The notes: generated by a model not told the origin, from the letters alone. A stretch of 64,000 nt of DNA from an uncultured Lachnospiraceae bacterium (GCA_947629585.1 CANREH010000002.1:1-64000), one strand, 5' to 3'; shown: positions 16,701 to 24,864, counted from the first letter of the stretch. Numbers and translations are program-made.

Positions 16701-18205
16701 TTGAGGCGGCGGACGGGAAAATTTATGCGGATGAGTATATACCGTCTTCCCAGAATGCCTGTGTTACTATAAGCAGCTATGCAGATGACGGCGGCGTAGT
16801 GGTCGGGGACGGCGATTACCCGAAGGGAAGTCCGGTAGAGCTTTCTGCGTTTCCGGCAGACGATACCTATGAATTTTTTGGCTGGTTTATTGATGGTAAT
16901 TTAACCAGCCTGGATTCTGTATACCGTTTTACGGCGTTAGAGGATGCATCCGTCAGGGCGGGTTTCAGGAAAAAATTGGTTAAATTTACGGATTATGCGG
17001 TTACGCTGGGGGATTCCTATGAAGAGTTTGCATGGGTAGATGTTTATGCAAATGAAACAAATTCCGAGGATGTTGTCATGAGGCTTCAGGGAGCGGATAA
17101 AGAGGAAGATTATGCAAAAGTTCTTGTAAAGAAATATTTTTCCGATGGGAATGACGCTAATGCCAGCACGATAGATACAAGATCAGAGGGAAATTTCAAC
17201 TTTTGGCTTGAAAATATGGATGTAACCAATTATGAAAAAGTAGAAATCTATGATAACCTGAATCGGCTTATTGTTACGTTGTCGCAGGAAAACAGCGGGT
17301 CTGGTTCGGAGGGAAAACCGGGAAGCGGAACAAGCACAGGTGGCAGCATTGGGACAAGCACAGGAGGAAGTATTGATACAGAAACAGAAGAAGGCTCCGG
17401 CACAGGGACAAGCACGGGAGGAAGTATTGATACGGAAACAGAAGGAGGTTCTGGCACTGGAACAGGAGGCGGCTCCGGTTCTGGGACGGGCGGTTCTGGT
17501 TCGGGCGGCAGTATTGGAGGAAGCCTTACCCCGGCTGATCCGGACTCTGTGGTAAATCCATCCCCGGATTCCGGCATGAATACAGTTCCGGATTCCGGCA
17601 GTAATTCCGGCTCTGGCAGCACTGCTCCGGATTTGGGAGAAAGCTCCGGTTCCGGCGATATTCCGGCGGAAGAAGCCAGGACTGAACTTTCCAATGCCGC
17701 AGTAACGTTAAGCAAGACTTCGTTTGTTTACAATGGGAAAGCAAGGAAGCCGTCAGTTTCCGTAAAGGTTGGCTCTAAGCTCCTGACGGCAGGTACAGAT
17801 TATACCGTGTCTTATACTGGCAATATCCGTGTTGGGAAAGCGTCCGTGTCCATCTCAGGAAAAGGAAGTTATACGGGTACGGTTACAAAGACCTTTACGA
17901 TTCTCCCGAAGGGGATTTCCCTTTCCGGGAAATTGAAGGCAAAGAAAAAGGCGATGGTTGTAAAGTGGAAGCGGAAAGATAACGATATTACGGGCTATCA
18001 GGTTCAGTATTCCACAAGCGGGAATTTTGCGAAAAAGAAAACTAAAACAGCCGTTGTGAAAAAGGAAGAAAAGAAGAAACTGACGATTAAAAAACTGAAA
18101 GCAGGAAAACGGTATTATGTCAGGATCAGGGTTTATAAGAAAGTAAATGGAAAGACCTATGCCTCTTCCTGGTCGAAAAAGAAGAGCGTGAAAATTAAGA
18201 AATAG
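13703..18205 (+). CDS. Secreted multidomain surface protein with BspA-like leucine-rich repeats
   Basis: A 1500-residue protein with a signal peptide (basic start, hydrophobic core to about residue 30). Eight tandem 23-residue BspA/TpLRR-type repeats follow (consensus GLTSIGSYAFxxCDSLKEVSLPE, given here as a pattern), then two Ig-like (Big-type) domains with WTSSDPEIAEVTG, a long alpha-helical region, an InlB-B-repeat-like segment (FGWFIDG), a Gly/Ser/Thr/Glu-rich linker (about 1195-1320), an MBG-like domain (YNGKARKPSVSVK) and a C-terminal lysine-rich Fn3-like domain. No LPXTG motif is seen; the basic C-terminus may attach it to the wall. Such proteins usually serve adhesion. AAAGGAG precedes the ATG. 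Confidence 0.85.
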   Translation: MKRRKRSRRIFSIIMAVALCFSMVDLSGVAEAVAEKVAPPTSGTCGENLTWKFTEDGTLTISGTGEMRDYIKIDNTNSRPWHYYRKKIKTVKLLKGLKSIGDWAFYDCDSLEEVNLPEGLTSIRSHVFSGCDSLKEVSLPKGLTSIGSYAFAYCDSLEKVSFPKGLTSIGNLAFSDCNSLKEVSLPEGLTGIGSYAFWSCGSLRKVSLPEGLTRIGDFAFWCCGSLEEVNFPESLTRIAHSAFNYCKSLRKVSLPEKLKNIESEAFAYCDSLKEVKIFSRDCIFHDTGYRYYVFPSSTVIYGYAGSTAQTYAEKYGNSFVELGQEVVKNFSLDSAAEGNIEETVVISGTLELTDDVKIGETSALISSEVGKIEWTSSDPEIAEVTGCEGRYSADNRSADLSVEAALHKAGTVTITGKASNGLTASCEVTVKGQGVIKTFKLNAAAEGEPGKEIIIPGTLELVDDVQTDGSSALISSEIGKIEWTSSNPEIVEVTGCEGVYSMDNRSAELLVETAAYGTGTVTIKGKTSNGLTAGCEVTVKEKDNSIQSVTKSDVVQDDSYGITSYKATKEGKIYDLTIEFDKALNDYLEAVKDSIKNDLKNADSGIENAAKKLRQADEGTNDKMITIEFGAPESVINSAYEALAMYLDTYTQAGIDLGKIDLDKSTVEISIDIVNKIRNSMGGSSLSWKIGEYFVEIDTVEALGAFSGTIKIRNKNGKTYIGNVNTTAKETAGLMTQYINELSDTTKDVLKGSLQSVLTELNKVTGIGEVTEKELKDIFEDEVEALQKSGYGNVLKNAIKLKDGYDLVKKISAARNADDLESAFSSISSIYKKLNDMDYSDEAVSKASVKAAMDKLTRIKENLSNMIYDYIYDSGYEEEEGIWESFKKIFIQCPVDFTVYDSEGNVLGYVDNGEVSYDDQKILIEVSGDVKTLYAPETADISLKLTATGSGEMNYVIEEVKDGKITGRINYYDIPLEEGIGYSQELPVSISQDSVETLPIEAADGKIYADEYIPSSQNACVTISSYADDGGVVVGDGDYPKGSPVELSAFPADDTYEFFGWFIDGNLTSLDSVYRFTALEDASVRAGFRKKLVKFTDYAVTLGDSYEEFAWVDVYANETNSEDVVMRLQGADKEEDYAKVLVKKYFSDGNDANASTIDTRSEGNFNFWLENMDVTNYEKVEIYDNLNRLIVTLSQENSGSGSEGKPGSGTSTGGSIGTSTGGSIDTETEEGSGTGTSTGGSIDTETEGGSGTGTGGGSGSGTGGSGSGGSIGGSLTPADPDSVVNPSPDSGMNTVPDSGSNSGSGSTAPDLGESSGSGDIPAEEARTELSNAAVTLSKTSFVYNGKARKPSVSVKVGSKLLTAGTDYTVSYTGNIRVGKASVSISGKGSYTGTVTKTFTILPKGISLSGKLKAKKKAMVVKWKRKDNDITGYQVQYSTSGNFAKKKTKTAVVKKEEKKKLTIKKLKAGKRYYVRIRVYKKVNGKTYASSWSKKKSVKIKK
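13988..14539 (+). repeat. Eight tandem 69-bp leucine-rich-repeat units
   Basis: Eight coding repeats of 69 bases (23 residues), each with a LTSI..., AF..C.SL and EVSLPE core. High DNA similarity between units suggests recent expansion and a potential for copy-number change. Confidence 0.85.
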
Positions 18206-18230
18206 CAAAAGACAAAAAATAAAAGACGGG

Positions 18231-18266
18231 AAAACCCCTTGCCGCGGTGCAAAGGGGTTTTTCTTT
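18231..18266 (+). terminator. Terminator of the LRR surface protein gene
   Basis: AAAACCCCTT and AAGGGGTTTT form a 10-bp stem followed by TTCTTT, 25 bases after the stop codon. Confidence 0.85.
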
Positions 18267-18349
18267 ATACAAAGACAGGGCAAATATACGGGCATTTTAT
18301 GGCTTTGAAGGTTTTTTTTCCCATCAGAAGCGTTATTTTTTGCCTAATA

Positions 18350-18370
18350 TCATATTAAATCTATATGAAA
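18350..18370. promoter_or_regulatory. Operator-like site, upstream copy
   Basis: The sequence CATATTAAATCTATATGA, with CATAT / ATATG dyad symmetry, is identical to the copy at 18429-18449 over 21 bases. This copy lies 15 bases upstream of the -35 of the sulfate operon promoter. Confidence 0.7.
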
Positions 18371-18384
18371 AATAAAATACCGTA

Positions 18385-18413
18385 TTGACAAAGCGGGGAA
18401 AATGCGGTATGAT
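18385..18413 (+). promoter_or_regulatory. Sigma-A promoter of the sulfate assimilation operon
   Basis: TTGACA (18385-18390), a perfect -35, and TATGAT (18408-18413) with a 17-base spacer. The promoter sits between two identical operator-like sites. Confidence 0.85.
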
Positions 18414-18428
18414 CTTGAAACATGTAAT

Positions 18429-18449
18429 TCATATTAAATCTATATGAAA
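18429..18449. promoter_or_regulatory. Operator-like site, downstream copy
   Basis: Second exact copy of the 21-base site, 79 bases from the first and beginning close to the expected transcription start (about +9). A protein bound here would block transcription; pairing with the upstream copy could form a loop. Confidence 0.7.
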
Positions 18450-18474
18450 TAAAGAAGGAAAGGTTGAACAGGCT

Positions 18475-20187
18475 ATGGCTGCATTGGAACGGACGGTTTC
18501 AATCAAGGAATTAAGCACGGATGTTTTGATTATCGGCGGCGGGACGGCGGGCTGTTATGCCGCCCTGACGCTTAGGGAGCATTCGGATGTTTCTGTCGTG
18601 ATTGCGGAGAAAGCGAATATTAAGAGAAGCGGCTGCCTTGCGGCGGGCGTGAACGCGATTAACGCCTACATAACGAAAGGGAAGAAGCCGGAGGATTATG
18701 TGGAATATGCCAGAAATGATGCCGCCGGGATTGTCAGAGAGGATCTGCTCCTTACGATGGCGAGGAGGTTAAATGCCGTTACGAAACGCCTGGAAGAACT
18801 CGGCCTTGTCATTTTAAAGGATGAGGATGGAAATTATGTGGCGAGAGGCGACAGGAATATTAAGATTAACGGCGAGAATATTAAGCCGATTCTGGCGGAT
18901 GCGGTGAAATCGCTTCCCGGCGTCACGGTATTAAACCATGTCAATATCACGGAGTATATTGTAAAAGATAACCGTATTTACGGGGCTGTGGGCATTGGCG
19001 AGGAAGATCCGGTACTGTATCTTATTTATGCACGCGCTGTCCTTTGCGCGGCCGGCGGGGCGGCGGGGCTGTACCGCCCGAATAACCCGGGGTTTTCGAG
19101 GCATAAAATGTGGTATCCGCCGTTTAATACGGGAGCGGGATATGCGATGGGAATCCGGGCGGGAGCGGAGATGACGACGTTTGAGATGCGTTTTATCGCG
19201 CTCCGCTGCAAGGACACGATCGCGCCGACTGGGACGATTGCGCAGGGCGTGGGCGCGAAACAGGTAAATGCCATCGGAGAGGTTTATGAAGAAAAATACG
19301 GGCTGACGACTTCCGAGCGGGTATACGGCACGGTCAGGGAAACCCTGGAGGGAAGAGGCCCCTGCTATCTTCGGACCAAAGGCATTTTAAAAGAGCAGGA
19401 GGAATCGCTTGAAAAGGCGTACTTAAATATGGCGCCCGGCCAGACGCTGAAATGGCTGGAGCAGGGAAAAGGGCCGTCAGAGCAGAATGTGGAGATTGAG
19501 GGGACGGAGCCTTACATTGTAGGAGGGCATACGGCCAGCGGCTATTGGGTGGATACTAAGAGGAAAACGACGATTGAAAGGCTGTATGCGGCAGGGGATG
19601 CAGCAGGGGGCTGTCCGCAGAAGTATGTCACCGGAGCTTTGGCAGAAGGAGAGATTGCGGCGCTTGCCATATTGGAAGAACTGAAAGAACCTGAAAAGTT
19701 CTTTTTTTCTGGCAGAGAGAAGAAAACGTTTGCAGAGAAGAAAAAACGGGAAATGGATTTTCTGCTTTCCGATGATGGGAACTCTTTGTTTACAACGGAG
19801 CAGTTAGAGGAAGCCATGCAGAAGGTAATGGATATTTATGCCGGAGGAATCGGTGCGCACTATCAGTATAATAAAAAACAGCTTGCGCTGGCGGAAGAAA
19901 AGATTGGGCAGATTGAAACGCTGGCAGACAATCTCCGCGCAGAGGATATGCATGAGCTGATGTATATTTTTGAGTTAAAGGAACGGCTGACGATATGTAG
20001 ATCGGTCATTGCGCATTTACGGGCGAGGGAGGAAACCCGCTGGCACTGTTTTGCGGAAAATCTGGATTTTCCGGAGAAAGACGATTCCTGGCTTCAATAT
20101 GTCAATTCCAAATACAGGGACGGGAAACTTACCATGATTTTCCGCCCGCTGGTGAAGGGAGAGTGTTATGAGCATTGTAATCAATGA
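18475..20187 (+). CDS. aprA: Adenylylsulfate (APS) reductase alpha subunit-like flavoprotein
   Basis: A 570-residue flavoprotein of the fumarate reductase/AprA superfamily. An N-terminal dinucleotide fold (LIIGGGTAGCYAAL) binds FAD. Features fitting AprA include RSGCLAAGVNAINAY, the insert ending in NPGFSRHKMWYPPFNTGAGYAMG, and the ERLYAAGDAAGGCPQKYVTGA segment near the C-terminal part of the FAD domain. It would reduce APS to sulfite and AMP. The operon with cysD and cysN, and the absence of the usual dissimilatory neighbours, suggest an assimilatory role. The 20-base overlap with the next gene shows coupling. GAAGGAAAGG precedes the ATG. Confidence 0.85.
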   Translation: MAALERTVSIKELSTDVLIIGGGTAGCYAALTLREHSDVSVVIAEKANIKRSGCLAAGVNAINAYITKGKKPEDYVEYARNDAAGIVREDLLLTMARRLNAVTKRLEELGLVILKDEDGNYVARGDRNIKINGENIKPILADAVKSLPGVTVLNHVNITEYIVKDNRIYGAVGIGEEDPVLYLIYARAVLCAAGGAAGLYRPNNPGFSRHKMWYPPFNTGAGYAMGIRAGAEMTTFEMRFIALRCKDTIAPTGTIAQGVGAKQVNAIGEVYEEKYGLTTSERVYGTVRETLEGRGPCYLRTKGILKEQEESLEKAYLNMAPGQTLKWLEQGKGPSEQNVEIEGTEPYIVGGHTASGYWVDTKRKTTIERLYAAGDAAGGCPQKYVTGALAEGEIAALAILEELKEPEKFFFSGREKKTFAEKKKREMDFLLSDDGNSLFTTEQLEEAMQKVMDIYAGGIGAHYQYNKKQLALAEEKIGQIETLADNLRAEDMHELMYIFELKERLTICRSVIAHLRAREETRWHCFAENLDFPEKDDSWLQYVNSKYRDGKLTMIFRPLVKGECYEHCNQ

Positions 20188-20479
20188 CAGGTGCAGGGGC
20201 TGCGGCAAGTGCATGGATGTCTGCCCGGGCAGCCTGATTAAGAAAAATGAGGAAGGAAAGGCGTTTATGAAATATCCCAGGGACTGCTGGGGATGCGCCT
20301 CCTGCATTAAGGAATGTAACTTCGGGGCGATTGAATTTTTCCTCGGCGCGGATATCGGCGGCAGCGGAAGCCGCATGACGGTTGCTTTGGATGGAGAGAT
20401 TATGCACTGGAATATCAGGATGGGAGATGGCACGGTAAAAACCATTGATGTGAACAGGGCGGATGCAAATAAATATTAA
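20168..20479 (+). CDS. aprB: APS reductase beta subunit-like ferredoxin
   Basis: A 103-residue protein with two 4Fe-4S motifs, CRGCGKCMDVCPG and CWGCASCIKECNFG, each C-x2-C-x2-C-x3-C, and a C-terminal tail that is the likely alpha-subunit contact. It would deliver electrons to the flavin of the upstream AprA-like protein. It is shorter than typical dissimilatory AprB. It overlaps aprA by 20 bases. Confidence 0.83.
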   Translation: MSIVINDRCRGCGKCMDVCPGSLIKKNEEGKAFMKYPRDCWGCASCIKECNFGAIEFFLGADIGGSGSRMTVALDGEIMHWNIRMGDGTVKTIDVNRADANKY

Positions 20480-20578
20480 AAAATCAATGCTGTTTTAGAA
20501 TTGCGGAAGTATAGAGCAGTCCGCAGTTTTGGGTCAAAATTTAAGAAAGGAAAAGCCGGTAAACGGCATGGGAAAGTT

Positions 20579-21478
20579 ATGGGAGAATTATCACATTTGG
20601 ATGAACTGGAAGCGGAAGCAATTTATATTATCAGGGAAGTGGCGGCGGAGTGTGAAAAGCCGGTGATGCTGTATTCTATCGGGAAGGACAGCTCTGTCAT
20701 GCTGCATTTGGCGATGAAGGCGTTTTATCCGGAAAAGCCGCCGTTCCCGTTTCTGCATGTGAATACCACATGGAAATTTAAGGAAATGATTGCGTTCCGT
20801 GACCGCATGGCGGAAAAGCTTGGGATAGAGATGATTGAATATATCAATGAGGAAGGCGTAAGGCAGGGTATTAACCCGTTTGACCACGGCGCGGCATATA
20901 CGGATATCATGAAAACACAGGCGTTAAAGCAGGCGTTGAATCAGTACGGGTTTACGGCGGCTTTTGGCGGCGGCAGGCGCGACGAGGAAAAATCGAGGGC
21001 GAAGGAGCGTATTTTTTCTTTCCGGAATGAGGCGCACGCATGGGACCCGAAAAACCAGCGTCCGGAAATGTGGAAGTTATATAATGCCAGCATCCACCGG
21101 GGCGAGAGTATCCGGGTGTTCCCGATTTCCAACTGGACGGAAAAAGATATCTGGCAGTATATCAAACGGGAAAAGATTGAGATCCCTTCGCTGTATTACG
21201 CCAAAGTGCGCCCGGTGATTTACCGGGACGGAAATATTATCATGGTGGATGATGATCGGTTAAAGCTGCGTCCGGGCGAGAAGGTGGAATATAAGAGCGT
21301 GCGTTTCCGGACGTTAGGGTGCTATCCTCTGACCGGAGGATGTGAATCCACGGCGGATACTCTGGATGAAATTATTGAAGAAACATTAAGCGCAGTATCC
21401 TCCGAGCGCACGACGCGCGTTATTGACACGGAAGCGGCAGGCAGTATGGAGAGAAGAAAGAGAGAGGGGTATTTTTAA
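20579..21478 (+). CDS. cysD: Sulfate adenylyltransferase subunit 2 (CysD)
   Basis: A 299-residue PAPS-reductase-fold ATP-sulfurylase subunit that forms APS from ATP and sulfate together with CysN. It shows the CysD hallmarks [15 protein letters not shown], the PP-loop [47 protein letters not shown] and LGCYPLTG. The ATG at 20579 gives the family N-terminus, though its ribosome binding site is weak; an in-frame TTG at 20501 is possible. It ends one base before the cysN ATG. Confidence 0.93.
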   Translation: MGELSHLDELEAEAIYIIREVAAECEKPVMLYSIGKDSSVMLHLAMKAFYPEKPPFPFLHVNTTWKFKEMIAFRDRMAEKLGIEMIEYINEEGVRQGINPFDHGAAYTDIMKTQALKQALNQYGFTAAFGGGRRDEEKSRAKERIFSFRNEAHAWDPKNQRPEMWKLYNASIHRGESIRVFPISNWTEKDIWQYIKREKIEIPSLYYAKVRPVIYRDGNIIMVDDDRLKLRPGEKVEYKSVRFRTLGCYPLTGGCESTADTLDEIIEETLSAVSSERTTRVIDTEAAGSMERRKREGYF

Positions 21479-21479
21479 G

Positions 21480-23183
21480 ATGAACGGATTGTTAAAATTT
21501 ATTACCTGTGGAAGCGTCGATGACGGAAAATCCACATTGATTGGACATATTTTATATGACGCCAAATTATTGTATGCCGATCAGGAAAAGGCTTTAGAGC
21601 TTGACAGCAAGGTAGGCAGCAGGGGCGGCGCCATTGATTATTCGCTTCTTTTGGACGGTCTGATGGCGGAACGGGAGCAGGGCATTACGATTGATGTGGC
21701 ATACCGCTATTTTACCACAGATCACCGCAGCTTTATTGTCGCCGACACGCCGGGGCATGAAGAATATACAAGGAATATGGCTGTCGGCGCGTCGTTTGCC
21801 GATCTTGCCGTGATCCTTGTGGATGCGAAGCAGGGCGTGCTGGTGCAGACAAGGCGCCATGCGCGGATCTGCGCTCTGATGGGAATCCGTTATTTCGTGT
21901 TTGCCGTTAATAAGATGGATTTAATCGGCTATGACAGGGATCGTTTCCTGCAGATAGAAAAAGAAATCAAAGCACTTTCTGAAGAGCTTTCGTTAGCCAG
22001 CGTGAACATCATTCCTGTTTCCGCAACGGAAGGGGATAATGTTACGAAGGTGTCGGAGAATATGCCGTGGTATTCAGGGGAGGCACTGCTTCCTTATCTG
22101 GAACAGGTGGACATCACGGAAAAGGCAGAAGAAAAAGGGTTTTACCTGCCTGTGCAGAGAGTGTGCAGGCCGAACCATACATTCCGCGGTTTCCAGGGAC
22201 AGGTGGAAAACGGGGAAATTGCGGTCGGGGACGAAATTAAGACGCTTCCAAGCAGCGAAAAAGCTGTGGTAAAGAGCATTTTGATTGGCGATAAAAAATC
22301 GGAAAAGGCAGGGAAAGGGCAGCCTGTGACAATCCAGCTCGACAGGGAAGTGGATGTTTCCCGCGGCTGCGTCCTGGAACGCGGCGCAGATCTTCCGTTG
22401 AGCAGCGCGGTTACGGCGACGCTTCTGTGGATGGACGACGAGGATTTGACGCCGGGAAAAGATTATATCGTCAAGCTTGGCACAAGGAAAATCCCGGGAG
22501 TTTTAAAGGAAATCCAGTATAAAATCGATGTCAATACCGGGGAGCATAAACAGGCGGAGTCTTTGACAAAAAATGAAATTGCCGTCTGCCAGTTAACATT
22601 TTCTGAGAAAATCGTGGTGGATTTATTTAAAAACCATAAAACATTGGGCGAGCTGATTTTAATCGACCGGATTACCAATATGACCTCCGCCTGCGGCGTT
22701 GTGGAAGAAATCAGGCAGGAAACGCAGACAGAGGACAGGGCTTATTTTGCCTATGGGGATATCAGGGCGAGGGGCGATCTGTTTGAGGAATATTATTACA
22801 ACATGGAAAGCTCTCTGGTGACGGGATATCATCCTTCCGGAAGAAGCTATACGGTCGGGGATGTGATCCCGACGAAAGGGGAAAGCTATCATTACCCGCC
22901 GGACTTTGATGTGCTGGTCTTAAAAGACAGCGTCGCCGTGTTAATACGGGATCAGAAAGTAAACGATATTGTTCCGTTTTCCAGATACCATTACGGAGGC
23001 GTTCCGGTAGTCAACGGCAGAGGCTTTGCCGTCCATGCCTCTTCCGCAGAGGAAGTGGAGGAATTTCTGGATACCTACCGGAATGTGAAAGGCACGCAGA
23101 AAGAAGAGGAGTTTTTCAACCGCTGGCTCAGTTTTGAAACTTACCGGAACATTGTATTCCATAATAATTTCTGGGTAATTTAA
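21480..23183 (+). CDS. cysN: Sulfate adenylyltransferase subunit 1 (CysN) with an unusual C-terminal extension
   Basis: A 567-residue GTPase that powers CysD. G1 (GSVDDGKSTL), the switch GITIDVAYRYF, G3 (DTPGHE) and G4 (NKMD) motifs are intact, followed by EF-Tu-like beta-barrel domains ending near GVVEEI. About 156 residues follow that are not an APS kinase (no second P-loop) and have no counterpart in the shorter E. coli-type CysN. GAGAGGGG lies about ten bases before the ATG. It is last in the operon; no sulfite reductase or sulfate transporter is in the window. Confidence 0.9.
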   Translation: MNGLLKFITCGSVDDGKSTLIGHILYDAKLLYADQEKALELDSKVGSRGGAIDYSLLLDGLMAEREQGITIDVAYRYFTTDHRSFIVADTPGHEEYTRNMAVGASFADLAVILVDAKQGVLVQTRRHARICALMGIRYFVFAVNKMDLIGYDRDRFLQIEKEIKALSEELSLASVNIIPVSATEGDNVTKVSENMPWYSGEALLPYLEQVDITEKAEEKGFYLPVQRVCRPNHTFRGFQGQVENGEIAVGDEIKTLPSSEKAVVKSILIGDKKSEKAGKGQPVTIQLDREVDVSRGCVLERGADLPLSSAVTATLLWMDDEDLTPGKDYIVKLGTRKIPGVLKEIQYKIDVNTGEHKQAESLTKNEIAVCQLTFSEKIVVDLFKNHKTLGELILIDRITNMTSACGVVEEIRQETQTEDRAYFAYGDIRARGDLFEEYYYNMESSLVTGYHPSGRSYTVGDVIPTKGESYHYPPDFDVLVLKDSVAVLIRDQKVNDIVPFSRYHYGGVPVVNGRGFAVHASSAEEVEEFLDTYRNVKGTQKEEEFFNRWLSFETYRNIVFHNNFWVI

Positions 23184-23279
23184 AAATAACAAATCATGGC
23201 GGGAATTTGGCTGTATCTTACCTTTTTTTCCTCTTTTTCCGATAATTAAAGTAAAGCTTTTCTTTTTGGAAGGGGAAGG

Positions 23280-24668
23280 ATGGGAGCTATGGGGTTTTGG
23301 TGGGATCTGGAAGGCGTGTGCAGCACGGTTATCAGCATTATCGTTACGGGAATTTTGTACTGTTATTGTGTAAAGCCGTTCCTGCAGGAGAAAAAATACC
23401 TTTGGCTGGCAGGGGTTTCTTACATTTTCATGCTGTTTGTTTTGTATTTCGGTTATCCTATTTTTCATATCGACGGGCTGCTGGCGGAAATGATAGGGGT
23501 TTTTGTCATGAGCTCCGTGCTTTGCTTTTTCGATCGCCACAATTTGTACCAGAAAATATTTCTTGCTATCGTCATGTGCCTGGCAAACCCGATCTCTGAC
23601 GGCATTTTAGCGGTCGGGGAAAGGGTTTTGCGTGCCGTGCTGATACAGTCTGCGCATGGGCGGCCTGTGCGTCAGTTTGTTTTCTTTGTTTTATATGATA
23701 TTTTAGACGGCATTTTGAACATTGTGGTAATGGTATATTTATTCCGCCTTGTAGACAGGCTGTATGTGTATAAAAACAGCATGGGAAAAAGGGAGCTTGG
23801 ATTATTGTTAGCGACGCCGCTGCTGGCGCTGCTGGGGAACCTTGCCTTTCATTTTTTTTCCCGTGTTTACGAGTCGGATACTGGAACCTATATCTGGAAT
23901 ATCCACAGGGAATACGACGGTTTTTTCATTCTTTATGAGCTTCTCTCTTTTGCAGCCGTCATCATAGCGCTCTGCGCTTATCAGGAAATTAAGAAGGCGG
24001 GCAGGCAGGAAAAAGAAAATGCAAGGCTGTCCGAGCAGGTGGCTTCTACGAAAAGGCATATTGAGGAAATAGAGCGGCTTTATCAGGAGGCCGGAAGGCT
24101 GCGCCATGATATGGGAAACCATATTATGACTTTGGAAAATTTGTTATTGAGAAATGAAACAGAGGAATCTGCAAAATATCTGCTGCATTTAAAAGAGCAG
24201 CTAAAAGAAATCACTCCGGAAATCAGGAGCGGCAACCCGGTAACGGACGTGATTTTGTATGAGCGGCAGAAGGAGGCAAAGCGGCAGCAGATCCGCTTTG
24301 ACTGTGATTTCCAATATCCCAGGGAGACTTCCGTGAATGCGTTTGACATCAGCGTTATCTTAAATAACGCCCTTGCGAATGCGATGGAAGCGGCGGAAGG
24401 GAAAAAGGACGCCTTTATAAGCGTTGTTTCTTATCGGAATAAAAACGCCTATATTATAGAAATCCGGAATTGTTTTGAAGGAACCCTTGCCTTAGACAAA
24501 ATAAGCGGGCTTCCTCTCACCACAAAGCCCGATAAGGAAAATCACGGCTTTGGGCTGACAAACATCCGGAAAATCGCGAGGAAATATTCGGGAGAGATTT
24601 CCATAGAGCAGGAGGGAAATGTATTTTTGTTAAGCATTATGCTTTTATTGGCGGATGCCGCAGGCTGA
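23280..24668 (+). CDS. Orphan GHKL-family sensor histidine kinase
   Basis: A 462-residue kinase of the AgrC/ComD/NatK type. Six or so hydrophobic helices occupy about residues 10-240, a short coiled coil follows, then EAGRLRHDMGNHIMTLENLL, where the histidine in RHDMGNH is the probable phosphorylation site, and a GHKL ATPase domain with NNALANAMEA (N box) and HGFGLTNI (G box). Such kinases usually sit beside a LytTR regulator and often sense peptides, but no regulator or peptide gene is adjacent. GGAAGGGGAAGG lies before the start; ATG at 23289 is an alternative start. Confidence 0.85.
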   Translation: MGAMGFWWDLEGVCSTVISIIVTGILYCYCVKPFLQEKKYLWLAGVSYIFMLFVLYFGYPIFHIDGLLAEMIGVFVMSSVLCFFDRHNLYQKIFLAIVMCLANPISDGILAVGERVLRAVLIQSAHGRPVRQFVFFVLYDILDGILNIVVMVYLFRLVDRLYVYKNSMGKRELGLLLATPLLALLGNLAFHFFSRVYESDTGTYIWNIHREYDGFFILYELLSFAAVIIALCAYQEIKKAGRQEKENARLSEQVASTKRHIEEIERLYQEAGRLRHDMGNHIMTLENLLLRNETEESAKYLLHLKEQLKEITPEIRSGNPVTDVILYERQKEAKRQQIRFDCDFQYPRETSVNAFDISVILNNALANAMEAAEGKKDAFISVVSYRNKNAYIIEIRNCFEGTLALDKISGLPLTTKPDKENHGFGLTNIRKIARKYSGEISIEQEGNVFLLSIMLLLADAAG

Positions 24669-24701
24669 ACTTGAACGGTTGCGTAAAATCTGTATAATCC
24701 C

Positions 24702-24730
24702 TTGACATTTTCATATAATAATTGTATCAT
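24702..24730 (+). promoter_or_regulatory. Promoter upstream of the hairpin and hemolysin III gene
   Basis: TTGACA (24702-24707) and TATCAT (24725-24730) with a 17-base spacer, so the transcript starts within the hairpin at 24733-24767. Confidence 0.65.
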
Positions 24731-24732
24731 AG

Positions 24733-24767
24733 CGATAACACATAGTTTTCAAAACCATGTGTTATCG
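24733..24767. other. 35-base near-perfect hairpin
   Basis: CGATAACACATAGTTTT and AAAACCATGTGTTATCG form a 17-bp stem with a single mismatch around one central base. There is no T-tract, so it does not look like a terminator. It directly follows a promoter and precedes a copy of the dispersed repeat; it could be an operator or an RNA stabiliser. Confidence 0.7.
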
Positions 24768-24774
24768 TAACAGA

Positions 24775-24808
24775 GCAGCCAAATCGGGCTGATGGCTGAA
24801 CGGTTACA
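24775..24808. repeat. Copy of one end of the dispersed repeat
   Basis: GCAGCCAAATCGG then GCTGATGGCTGAACGGTTAC is the reverse complement of 2743-2775 with two changes. It lies in the leader of the hemolysin III gene. Confidence 0.75.
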
Positions 24809-24864
24809 GGATAGGATACAGGATAAGAATAATGTTTATGGAAATGTTAAAAGGAGGTCCTGCC

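Noticed and set aside
17290..17520. Low-complexity GGC/GGA-rich tandem repeats
   Set aside because: They encode the Gly/Ser/Thr/Glu linker of the secreted LRR protein and need no other explanation.
18475..20187. L-aspartate oxidase or fumarate reductase instead of AprA
   Set aside because: The ferredoxin partner with two 4Fe-4S motifs and the cysD-cysN neighbours favour an APS reductase; not fully excluded without phylogeny.
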